A stretch of DNA of 64,000 bases from Methylorubrum thiocyanatum (GTDB lineage Bacteria; Pseudomonadota; Alphaproteobacteria; Rhizobiales; Beijerinckiaceae). Location of the stretch: the NCBI GenBank assembly GCA_014138645.1, contig JACJIB010000011.1, positions 1 through 64,000 on the forward strand, written 5' to 3'. Below the pieces are notes generated by a model. The model had not been told where the DNA came from, made no database searches, and was given only the letters and a program-made list of their open reading frames with translations. Position numbers and translations under genes: made by a program. Shown in pieces: positions 25,101 to 37,100 of this stretch. Each line of letters begins with the position of its first letter. Positions within the stretch are counted from its first letter, which is position 1.

Positions 25101-28100
25101 CGGCTTCGCCCAGCAGAACCCGCTCTTCAACATCGTCGACACGATCGTCGGCGATCCGCTGATCGCCACCGCGACGAAATCCGAGCAGCCCGCTGGCGCG
25201 ACCGCCTTCATCACCGGCGCCCGGGCGATCAAGGCCGGGCGCGACGTCACCGTCGCGGCCGACAGCCGTGCGCAGATCAAGGCGGTGGCCGGCAGCGAGG
25301 TGTCGCAGGCCGACAGCGCCTCCACCGTCCACAAGGCGGAGACCGGGGCGCAGGGGATCTCGGCCGGTGCCGTGCTCGCCTCCAACAAGGTCAGCGCCCG
25401 GGCGGAGGCCTATATCGGCGCCGAGACGGAAGCCGCGCAGCCTTCCGGCTCCCCGGCCAGCGTGACCTCGACCGGCGGCAGCATCTTCGTCACGGCGACG
25501 AACCTGAACGGCATCGACGCGTCGAGCACGGTGATCTCCTCGTCGGCCGTGTCGGGCAGCGTCGCGGAGCTAGCGAAGAAGGCCGTCGCGACCGCGCAGA
25601 ACATCTACGACTACACGACGAAGTCGGGCGAGCGGGCGCTCAAGACCGGCGACCGTGTCCGGTTGGGCCAGGATTACAGCGGCGGCGCCGGTCCGCAGGG
25701 CGAGGATCCTGCGATCAAGGGGCAGGTTTACATCTACATCGGTGCGTCCGGGAAGGTGGATCTCGGTGCCGCCACCACGAACTTCGCCGACGCGAAGAAG
25801 TGGTTCGCGGTCTCGGAGGGGGCGACGGTCTCGACGAAGCCGGCCACCGCGACGACGGGCAATACGCCACCGACCGGTAACACGTCTCCGACGGGATCGA
25901 CGCCTGCGGCGACCCAGGAGTCGGTAACGGTCACCTCGGCTGATGGGAAGACCGCCACCACCGTCACCCGGCTGAAGGCGCGCTACACCACCAACGATTT
26001 CAATCCGATCCTGCGCACCGGCGAGACGGTGCTGTTCAAGACGAACAACAAGGGCGCGAAGGGCACCGTCGGGACGATCTATATCTATCGCGGCCCCGAC
26101 AACACCGAGGTCAACCTCCAGACCGCGGACTACACCAGCGACAACTGGATTCCGGCCGCGGCCAAGTCGGTGATGCCGGCGATCGACAAGGTCTCCGACG
26201 TCACGGCGCCGGCCACGAAGACGGGCACCACCGTCACCCCGCCTTCGACGACCCGGACCCCGGCCTCCTCCTCCAAGTCGATCGGCGGCCTCATCGTCTT
26301 CAACGAGGTGAATGGCGGCGCCACCGCCCGCATCACCGATGCCACCGTGAAGGCCGATACCGATCTCACGGTCTCGGCCAAGGATGCGGCCAACATCGCC
26401 GCCACGCTCATCAGCACGGTGACCGCCTCCGGCGGCGCCTCGTTCACTTCGAAGCCTCCGGCGGGCACCACCGCCGGCACCGCGCCCGGCGACGGAACGG
26501 TGATCGCCGCCAATGGTCTGGCCGCGACCAACGTCGTGCGCGGCGGCGCCGCGGCCTCGGTGCTGCGCGCCACGGTCGAGGCGACGCGGGGCGATCTCGC
26601 CGTCCGCGCCGAGAACACGGCCGGCATCGACGCGCGGCTGCGCGCCTCGTCCACGACTTCGGGCGGCGGCCAGGGCGGCGTTTCGGCGGCGGTGACGCTC
26701 GCCTTCAACTCGGTGGGCTACGAGACGCAGAACCTGCTGTTCAACACCATCGACGCGCTGATCGGCTCGCCGACGCTGTCCGACGCCTTCGGCGCGGAGA
26801 CCGGCTCGGGCGCCACCGCGACGATCCTCCGGTCGCAGGCCACGGCGGGGGGCGACATCACCGTCGCGGCCGTGTCGGAAACCAAGATCAACGCGACCGT
26901 CAGCAACGCCGCCCAGTCCTCGACCGACTCGATGAAGGGTTCGGGCGGCACGGGCTTCGGCGTCGTGCTCGTCTCGAACAAGGTGAGCGGACGCGCGACC
27001 GCGCGCATCGACAACACCGGCGACACCGGCAAGACCGTCAGCGCGGATCACGCCGTGACCGTCTCGGCGACGGATGCCGCCTCGATCACTTCCAATGCGC
27101 AGATCGTGACGAGTTCCACCGTCGTGAAGACGGATGGCGGCACGCTGACGAATCAGGCCAAGCTCAATAAGTTCCTGCCGTCCGACTTCTCGACCAACCC
27201 CAACGAGGTGCAGTCGGCGACGATCCAGTCGAACCTGATCAAGAACCGCGCGGATCTGCTTCCGGCCGAGATTAACAAGCTCGAAGCCGAGATGTGGTCC
27301 CAGGTCGCGCGGATCAAGCAGGAGGTGCTCGAACTGCAGGCCCGGCCGAGCCGGATCGCGCAGCAGTTCGACAGCGCCAAGCTGATGCTCAAGAGCCGAC
27401 CGGACGCGAGCAACTATCTCAAGAGCGTCTACACGACGCTCGCCGACGCGATGGACGCGGCCATTGCCAACGTGCCCGCCAACAACCGGACCGATCTCAA
27501 GAAGAATCTTACGGACGCGGTGCGGGAGCTGCGCAAGGAGACGCTGGGCAACGTCCTCGACAACGCCGCCGCCGACGCTGCGCGCGACACGGCCTACAAA
27601 TTTGCGGCGGAGGCCGCGCGTCTCGGCCTGATCGACGATGCCGCCCTGCGCGCGAGCCCGATCGAGGCCAGCCGGACCGTGGGCGAGATGATCGGCCGCG
27701 AGGTCAGCATCATGCGCGCCAACCTCGAGGCGGTGATCCAGATCGAGGCGCTGCGGACCAAGCTCAACGATTATCTCGCCCCGCTCGGTCTCAGCACCGA
27801 CGTGATCGGCATCCTCGACCTGACCGCGTTCGGTCAGGTGAAGAAGACGGCAAACCCGCAGGACGTGACCTTCGGCGCGCGCGTGCGCATCTCCGCGGAT
27901 TTTGCGAACAGCGCCAACGCCGCTCCCTACAAGACCAGCGACGGCAAGGAGGTCTCGATCAAGACCGGGGATACGGTCTGGGACGACGGCCTCAACGTGG
28001 TCGGGGTCGATTCGGTCTACAAGTATGTCGGCGAGACGACGCTGCTGAAGCAGCAGCCGAGCAAGATCAACTTCAACAGCACGACGAACGGAAAGGCCGA

Positions 28101-31100
28101 TTGGGTCAAGATCGCGTTCAAGCCGGATTCCTTTGCGGCGAACGAGATCTACATCTACATGGGCGAGGCGGCGAACATCGATCTAGCCGCGCAGGATTAC
28201 AGCGACAAGACGCTGTGGAAGCGCGCGCTCGATTCGAACTTCATCCCCGACAAGTTCGTGATCCCGGGCTCGACCCCTGCCTCGGGTCAGCCGGCCCCGG
28301 CGACGACCGACCCGACGACGCCGTTGCCGGCAGGCGATCCGTCGGCGAACAATCCGCAGCCCACCGTCATGCCGCAGAACGCGCCCGCGCTCGCCATCGG
28401 CGGCCTCGTGGTGGTCAACAGCGTCCATGGCGGCGCCACCGCGACGATCACCAAGGCCGACATCGCCACCGGCACGGGCGCCGTCATGGTGACGGCGAGC
28501 GAGAAGGCGACGATCACCGCGACCGCCGACAGTGCGGCGACGGTGAAGTCCGCGGATTCCTACGCGAAGACGGCGCCGGCCAGCACGGGCACGGGGACCG
28601 GCACCGCTCCGACCGCCGCACCCGGCACGCCCGGCGTAGGCACGCAGACCCAGACGAAGAGCCTCGCGCTCGGCGGCATCATCGCCACCAACAGCGTCCT
28701 GGGCTCGGCGGCGGCATCGATCGTCGACAGCACGGTGCTCACCGGCAAGAACCTCGCGGCAGGGACGAGCGTGGGCGGCGTGGCGGTGACCGCCTCCAAC
28801 ACCGCGACGATCGATGCCAGCACCAAGACCAGCGCCACGAGCGACGGCGCCGCGCTGGCGCTCACGCTCGCCTTCAACACCGTCGGCTGGAAGGACCAGA
28901 ACGTCCTGTTCCGTGCAGCGGACACGATCACCGGTCAGCCGCTGATCGCGGGCGCCTTCCAGAACGACACCGATCCGGCCGGCGCCAGCGCACAGATCCT
29001 GCGCAGCGCGGTGACGACGGGGACGGACGGCGCGGTCACCGTGGCCGCGGAAGCGAATGCGGGCATCAAGTCGGCCATCCTCAACAAGTCGAGCTCGTCC
29101 GAGAACGTCCTCAAGGATGCCAGCGCCTACGCGCTCGGCTTCGTGCTCACCGGCAACATGGTGAACACCCGCGCGCTCGCCACGATCGACAACACCGGTA
29201 CGGCGAACACGATCGATGCCGGCGGCGCGCTGAGCATCCGAGCCGACAGTGCGGGCACGATCAGTGCGAAGAACGCGCTCTCGGCGCTGGCCAGCCTCAC
29301 GAAGGCGTCGCTGCTGGAGGACTTCGCCGATAAGATCCTGTCGAACTACGACTATACCCGATCTTCCGGCGAGAAGAACCTCACCTTCGGCGATCTCGTC
29401 TACGACTGGGACACTTCGGTCGATCGGGTCTACGGCGTCGATAAGGTCTATGTCTATATCGGCGCGGACGCGCCGGTCGTTCTCAAGGACGCTGACTTCA
29501 GCGATACGACGAAGTGGCGTCTCAACAACGCCCGCGAGTTCCTCAAATTCCTGCCACCGGGCGTGCTGAACCTCGGCGAGAGCATGGATCCGGCTTCGTC
29601 CGGCAGCCAGCCAGCGACGGGCTCACCGTCCGCCTCCACGACGACGACCGCGAAGCCCTACGCGGTTGCGGTCAGCGGCATCCTCGTCTCGAACGACGTG
29701 CGCTCCACGGCCGAGGCGAGCCTCACGAACGCCGACGTCACGCGGGCCGGCGACGTCACGGTCGGGGCGACCCAGACGGGCAAGATCGAGGCTTCGGTCA
29801 CGAGCAAGGTCCAGTCGAAGCTGAAGCCCGGCACCAAGCCCGGAACGAAGGAAGCTATCGCCGTCGGCGCCGTGATCGCGGCCAACGTCGTGACGGGGTC
29901 GAGCACGGCGACCGTCACCGGTTCGAAGCTCGGCGCCGGCAACGGCAAGACCGTGGGCAACGTCACGGTCGAGGCGGCGAACACCGGCACGATCACCGCG
30001 ACCATCAGCAGCATTGTCGAGTCGTCGAAGACCGCCGTCGGCGTCACGGCCGCCTTCAACAAGATCGGCACGTCGAGCCAGAACGTCCTGTTCGACCTCA
30101 CCGACGCGATTCTCGGCACCGATCTCGGCACCGTCATCCAGGGGGCCAACGCCTTCGCGGCGACGGCCTCCATTTCGGGCCAGCCGATCAATGCGACCGG
30201 TCGGGTCAAGGTCTCCGCCCTGTCGAAGGCGACGATCGCCGCCGACATCAAGAACGCCGTCACCACGGTCGGCGCCGAGGTCACCGGCGTCGGGGCCGTG
30301 GTCGGCCTCAATTTCGCGCGCCTGGCCACGTCGGCCACCTTGTCCGGCATGAACAGCGTCACGGCGTCCGGCGTCGCGGTGAGCGCACTGAGCCAGTCGA
30401 AGATCGATGCCGTCGTCACCGCGCCGGTGACCTCCGTCGCTTATCGGACACCCTCGACGGATCCGAACGCGCCGCCGTCGGGTGAAGGGCCCAAGGCCGG
30501 CCACACGATCTCCGTCGGCATGAGCATCGCCCGCAACACGATCGTCGACACCGCGCTCGTCGCAGGGATCGACGAGGTCGGGACGGTGACCGCGACCGCG
30601 GGCGACGTGCGGGTGATCGCCGGCAGCGGCGCCACCATCAACGCGACGGCGACGGCGACCGCGGTCGCCCTGCTGTTCAGCACCGAGGAGAACAAGAACG
30701 TCGGCGTCGCCGTCGGCGGCGCGCTCGGCTTCAACACGATCCTCGGCGGCGTCGACGCGCATATCACCAATACCCGGACCGCCCTGATCGAGGCCCGCGG
30801 CAACGCCGCGCCGGACGCGAAGGGCGAGGGTGGCCAGGGCAACATCACCGTCTCGGCCACGAACACGTCCAGCATCACGGCCAAGATCGAGGCCGCGGCG
30901 GCGGCGGTGATCGTCGGAAAGGGCGCCTCGCAGGCGGTCGCCGTCGGCGTCACCCTCGCCTTCAACATGATCGGCTTCTACGGCAGCGGCCTGCCGACCG
31001 GCACGGACTTCAAGAACGGCACCGACCGCTCCCTCAACGTCACCGCGGGCGTCTCCGGCACGCGCCTGAGCGCCCGACGCAAGGTCACGGTCGAGGCGAC

Positions 31101-34100
31101 CTCGGCGAGCACCATCACGGCGACGACGCTCGCCGCCGCGGTCGCGGTCGGCGCGTCGACGGGGGGGAGCAGCGGAACCCAGGACGCCACCATCGCCGGG
31201 TCCGGCGGCGGGCTCTATGTCGGCAACAAGATCGTCACGGCGACGAAAGCCGTCATCGACGGCACCAGCAGCACCGACGACGGCGTAAGCGGCGACACGA
31301 ACGGCATCACCGTCGCCGCCGCCGACCGTTCGATCATCAAGGCGACCTCGGTCGCGCTCGCCGTGTCGGCGAATTTCAGCGGCAAGTCGAGCGGCTCCAC
31401 CACGCAGCCGAACGTGGCCATCGGCGCGGCGGTCGCCAACAACGAGATCCAGAGCGACGTCACCGCCCGGATCCTGAACGTCGCCGATCTGGCGGGTTCG
31501 GGCCCCGTGCAACTCTCCGCGACACGCAGCGCAGACATCTTCGCGCGCACCTTCGCCGCCGCGGTCGGCGCGCAGGTCTCCGGGCAGGGCAGCGGCTTCG
31601 GCGTGACCGGGGGCGGCGCGACCGCTCTCAACACGATCGGCGGCTCGACGATCGCCGAACTGTCCGGTTCGGTGGTCGGCAAGGGAACGGGGACGGACCC
31701 CAAGGCCGGAAGCCTCGACGTCACGGCGACTGACACCGCCACGATCGCGGCGCTGACCGGAGCCCTAGCGCTCACCGTCAGCGGCTCCGTCGAAGGCAAG
31801 GCCAGCGGCGTCGCGGTCGGCGCCTCGGTCGCCAACAACGTAATCGGGTCCGGCGCCGCGGTCCGCGCGACCCTCTCCGGCACGCCCGTGCGGGCAACCG
31901 GTGCGGTCACCGTGTCCGCCCGCTCGAACCAGACCGTCAACGCGATCACCGTCGCCACGGCTGTCGGCGTCTCGGCCAGCGGAACCGACAAGACCGTGGC
32001 GGTGAGCCTTGGCGGCTCGGCCGCCCGGAATCTCATCGACATCGCCACGACGGCCGAGATTCTCGGTGCCGTCGCCATCCAGGCCGGAAGCCTCTCGGTT
32101 CAGGCCGACAACAGCTCGACCATCGCCTCGCTCGTCGGCGCGGCCTCGATCGCCGCCACCTTCGGTTCCACCGACGCCGTTTCGGTCGCGCTCGCGGCGA
32201 GCATCGCCCTCAACCGGATCGCCGGCAACGTCAGCGCCAGCGTCACGGACGCCACGGTGACGACGCTCTCGGGCGGCGTCAGCATCGCCGCCACGCGCAC
32301 GGGAACGATCAGCACCGTCGCGGCGGCGGCGAGCGTCGCCGTGGGGGCCGGCGGCGACAAGGGCGTCGGCGTCTCCGGCGCCGGCGTCGCGGCGGTCAAC
32401 CAGATCGACAGCAGCACCACGGCCTCGGCCGGAAACGCCACGCTCGACGCCCAGGGCGCGGTGGCCGTCTCGGCCTCGAGCATCGCGACGATCACGGCCG
32501 ACATCGTCAGCGCGGCCCTCTCCGTCGGCGGCGGTTCCGCCAGCGCGGGCGCCGGCGCCCTCGGCGTGTCCATCGCCTACAACGAGATCGGACGCTGGAC
32601 CGCCTACGACGAAGCCAACAACCGTCTGAGCGAGAGCCCGGCCCTGGGCGGCCGCGCCAAGGTCTCGGCCACCCTCACGAACAGCACGGTCAAGGCGGCC
32701 GGCGAATTGTCGGTGCGGGCCGCGAGCGGCAACACCGTCACCACCAACATCGCCGCGATCGCCGTCGGCGTCACCGCGTCCGGGGACAAGGCCGGGGCGG
32801 TGACCCTCGGCGGCACCTTCGCGATGAGCAGCATCGGCCTCGCGACCGAGGCCACCATCGACGGCGACCGGACGGGTTCCGGGCCGGGCCTCGATGCGGC
32901 GAGCGCGGTCGTCTCGGCGCAGGACGCCTCGACGATCACGACTCGGGCTCTCTCGGCGAGCCTCGCGCTGGCGGCCGCGGGCAGCACCGCAGTTTCCGTC
33001 GCGATCGGCGGCAGCGTCGCACTCAACACCATCGCCAACGACGTTTCGGCGAATGTGAAGAACGTCGATCGCGGCCTGAAGACGGCCAGCGCGATCCTGA
33101 TCGAGGCGCGATCGAAGGGCGCGCTCACGGCGAACGCGGCCTCGGCGGCGATCAGCCTGTCCGGCTCCGGCTCGAACGCCGTCGCGGTGAGCGCCGCGGT
33201 CACCTACGCCCGCAACGTCATCACCACGGGCACCCATGCCCGGGGGACCGACAGCAGCTTCACCACCACCGGCACGGGCGGGGACATCACCGTCACGGCC
33301 GAGGCATCGACCCAGATCGATGCGGCGATCCTGGCCGCGGCTTTGGCCGCGGGCGTCAGCGGCAGCAACGGCGTCGGCGTCGGCATCGGTGCCGCGGTCG
33401 CCGAGAACCGCATCGGCAACTGGTCGCAGTCGGGCAGCGGCAAGGACACCAGCTTCACGCTGGCCGGCAACGGCGGCACCGCGGTCGAGGCGATCCTGAG
33501 CGGCAGCTCCGTCAAGGCGGCGGGGGCGCTCATCGTCGCCGCCAACTCGTCCCAGGCGATCACGGCCAAGGTCGCGGCGGCGTCGGCGGCCATCGGCGGC
33601 GGCGGTTCGGCCGGCGTCGGCGTGGCGGCGGCCGGCGTCACCGTCGTCAACGCCATCGCGGTGGCGACCCGCGCCATTATCGACGGCGACGGGGCAACCG
33701 GCATCGAGGCCGGCAGCATCCGGGTGAGCGCTGCCGACGCCTCCACCATCGACGCCTTTGCCGGCTCCGCCTCGCTCGCGGGCTCCGGCGGCGGCTCGGC
33801 CGGCGTCTCGGTCGCGGTTGGCTTCACCCTGGCACTCAACACCATCGCTGGCGGCGTCGAGGCCGGCATCGCCAATGCGGACACCCTGCTGCGAACGACG
33901 GGTGCGGCTTCGGTCAAGGTCAACGACGATCCGCTGAACGGCGACACGGTGAACGGCGTTCTGGTGAGCGCCTCGCGTGCCGGCCGCATCTACGCGGCGG
34001 CGGCGGCGGCGGCGATCAGCATCGCGGGCGGCGGCTCGGCCGGCGTCGGCGTCTCGGGGGGCGGCGCCTTCGCCGCGAACCGCATCCTCGGTTCCGTCAA

Positions 34101-37100
34101 CGCGACGGTGGATGCGAGCAAGATCACGACGGCGGCCGGCGGCGGCCTCACGGTGAGTGCGGGCGCCTCCTCCGACATCACGGCGATCATCTCCGCAGCG
34201 GCCGCCTCCGCCGGCGGCGGCGGGTCCGCGGGCGTCGGCGTCGCCCTCGGCGCCAGCGGCGCCGAGAACCGGATCGGCACGTGGACGACGAGCGGCACCG
34301 ACGAGGCGCGCACCGATACGTTCGCCGAGAGCGGGGCCGCGTCCGTTCGGGCGTCGATCAAGGCCTCGACCCTCGACATCGCCGGAGCGCTGAAGGTCGA
34401 GGCGACGGCGACCCAGAAGATCTCCGCGACCCTCGTTGCCGCTGCGGCCGCCATCCAGGGCGGCGGCGCGGCGGGCGTTTCGGTGAGCGCCGCCGGCGCG
34501 GTGGCCGCCAACGCCATCGGCGTCATCACCGCGGCGACCATCGACGGCGAGCAGAGCGGTTCACGCTCGAACGTGACGGCGGGCAGCGTCACCGTCTCCG
34601 CCGCGAACACGGCGCAGATCTCGGCGGTCGTCGGCGCCGCCTCGCTCTCGGGCGCCGGCGGCGGTGCGGCGGGCGTGGGCGTGGCGGTGGGCTTCGCGCT
34701 CGCCATCAACAGCATCGCGGGCGGGGTCCAGGCCTCGATCGGCCACGAGCGGGCCGGCACGAGCACGGTGACGACGCGCAGCGGCGGTGTCACCGTCGCG
34801 GCGCGCAACGATGCGCGGATCCGGGCCGCCTCGGCGGCAGCGGCCGTCTCGATCGGTGGCGGCGGGGCGGCCGGCGTCTCGGTGAGCGGCGGCGGTGCGG
34901 CCGCCTCCAACGTCATCACGCTGAAGACCAGCGCCGCCGTGGCCAACGGCGCGCTCACCGTCCGCGGCGGCAAGTCCGCGGTGACGGCGAGCGCCAGTGG
35001 AACGATCGAGGCGCTGATCACGGCCGCCGCCGCGGCGGCCGGCGGCGGTGGCGCGGCCGGTGTCGGCGTCGCGGTCGGCGTCGGCGTGGCGCGCAACGCG
35101 ATCGGCGCGGGCAACGAGACCCGCGCCACGCTCCGGAACACGAGCGTCGATTCGAACGGCGCGCTCGACGTGACCGCGACCTCGAACCAGACGATCCGGG
35201 CGGCGGTGGCGGCAGTGTCCGCCTCGCTCCAGGGGGGTGGTGCGGCCGGTGTCGCCGTCGTCGGAAACGGCGTCGGCGCCTACAACACCATCGCCACCAC
35301 GACGAGCGCGACCATCGACGGCGCCGGCGCCTCCGGCATCTCGGCGACGCAGATCGCGCTCGCCGCTAAGGACACCTCAAACATCGCGGCGGTCGTCGGC
35401 TCGGCCGGCATCGCCGGCAGCGGCGGCGGCGCGGCCAGCGTCGGCGTGACGGTGTCGGTCTCGCAGGCCACCAACACCATCGGCAATACCGTCGAAGCGG
35501 CGATCCGCAACGCGGTGAACGGCGTCACCTCGACCTCCGGGGACATCTCGGTCGAGGCCGAGAGCGGCGGCACGATCCAGGCGATCGCGTCGGCGGCCTC
35601 CGTCAGCGTCGGCGGCGCGGGCGTCGCCAACGTCCAGGTGGCCGGCGGCGGTGCCGCAGCGCTCAACATCATCACCACGAGCACGCGTGCGGCCATCGAG
35701 AAGGCCTTGGGCCAGTCGGCGCTCAACCGGGTCACGAGCGGCGCGGGCCTGCGGGTCGGCGCCAAGAGCAGCCAGGACATCGACGCCGCGGTGGCCGCGC
35801 TCTCCGCCGCCGGCGGCGGGGCCGGCATCGCAAGCGTTCCGGTGGCGATCGGCCTGTCGGGTGCGCAGAACATCATCGGCAAGTGGACGACCACCGATGA
35901 TAAGGGGGACCGGCTCGATCAGCCGACGCTCAAACCCGACGGCAGCGCCAAGGTCGAGGCGGTGATCGCCGACACGGTGGCGGATGCGGCCGGCACCGTT
36001 GCGGTGACGGCGACGTCGGCCGGCTCGATCGACGCCACCGTCGCGGCCGCCTCCTTCGTCGCGACCGGCGCCCTGGTCGGCGTCGGCGTGGCCGGCTCGG
36101 GAAGCTATTCCGGCAACGCGATCAGCTTCGCCACCCATGCGGCGATCACCGGCGCTTCGACGAGCGTGACCGGTGCCGACGTGTCGGTGCTGGCCGCCAA
36201 TCGCTCGGCGATCACCGTCGATGTCGGCGCGGCGGCCGTGGCGGCGGCCGGCGGCGTCGTCGGCGTGGCACCGTCGATCGGTGTGGCCACGGCCCTGAAC
36301 GTGATCAACAACGCGGTGACGGCGCGGATCGACGGCGCCGCGGTGAAGACGCGTACGGCGTCGACGGGTACCGGCACGATCCGGGTGGCGGCGCAGGTTC
36401 CTGCGGACGACCCGAGCACCGCCGGCTTCGACGGCGCGAGCATCCGCGCCCGCGTCGCCGCGGCCGCCGTCGCGCTCTCTGGCGGCGGCGTCGCCGTTTC
36501 GGTGGCGGGCGGGGGCGCCGTCGCGACCAACATGATCGGCGGCACCACCCGCGCCAGCGTCACCAATGCCCGGCTGACCGCCGTCGGCGACGTCGCGATC
36601 GGTGCCGAGAACAACAGCCGGATCGAGGCCGAGGTCGCCGCGCTCGCGGCCGGTGCCAGCATCGGCGGCGTCGCGGTCGGCGCCAGCATCGGCACCGGCG
36701 TCGCCGTCAACCTCATCGGCGGCACGATCGACCAGACCGTCGACGGGAAGACGAAGACGACCAGCTCGGCGGACCTCGTCATCGAGGCGCTGTCGCAGGA
36801 CACGACGATCGACGCCAAGGGCAATCTTTCCGTCACCTCCGTCTCCGGCCAGACGATCCGCGCCACGGTCGCGGCGGGGTCCGTCGCGATCTCCGGGGGC
36901 GCCGTCGCCCTCAGCGCCGCCGGCGCGGGGGCCGGCGCGCACAACCGGATCGGCGCGCAGGTCAGCGCGACGATCGAGGGCGCGGGCGGCAAGATCACCG
37001 CCGGCGACGTCACGGTTGCGGCGAGCGACGCCTCGACGCTCTCCGTCGAGACCGGTGCGGCCTCGGTCGCGGCCACCTTCGGCGTCTTCGGCAGCGCGTC

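Larger units (their letters stand above)
22214..31000 (+). repeat. Large diverged units marked by an LAFNxxG motif
   Basis: Seven copies of (L/A)AFN-x-(V/I)-G occur near 22214, 23962, 25084, 26698, 28867, 30049 and 30955. Four are followed by Q-N-x-L-F or QQNPLF and D-x-I-x-G. Each marks one unit of a long beta-helix-like repeat of about 0.9-2.2 kb. Unit length varies because YxYxG modules, Pro/Thr-rich linkers and one helical block have been inserted at the same relative place. Confidence 0.7.
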
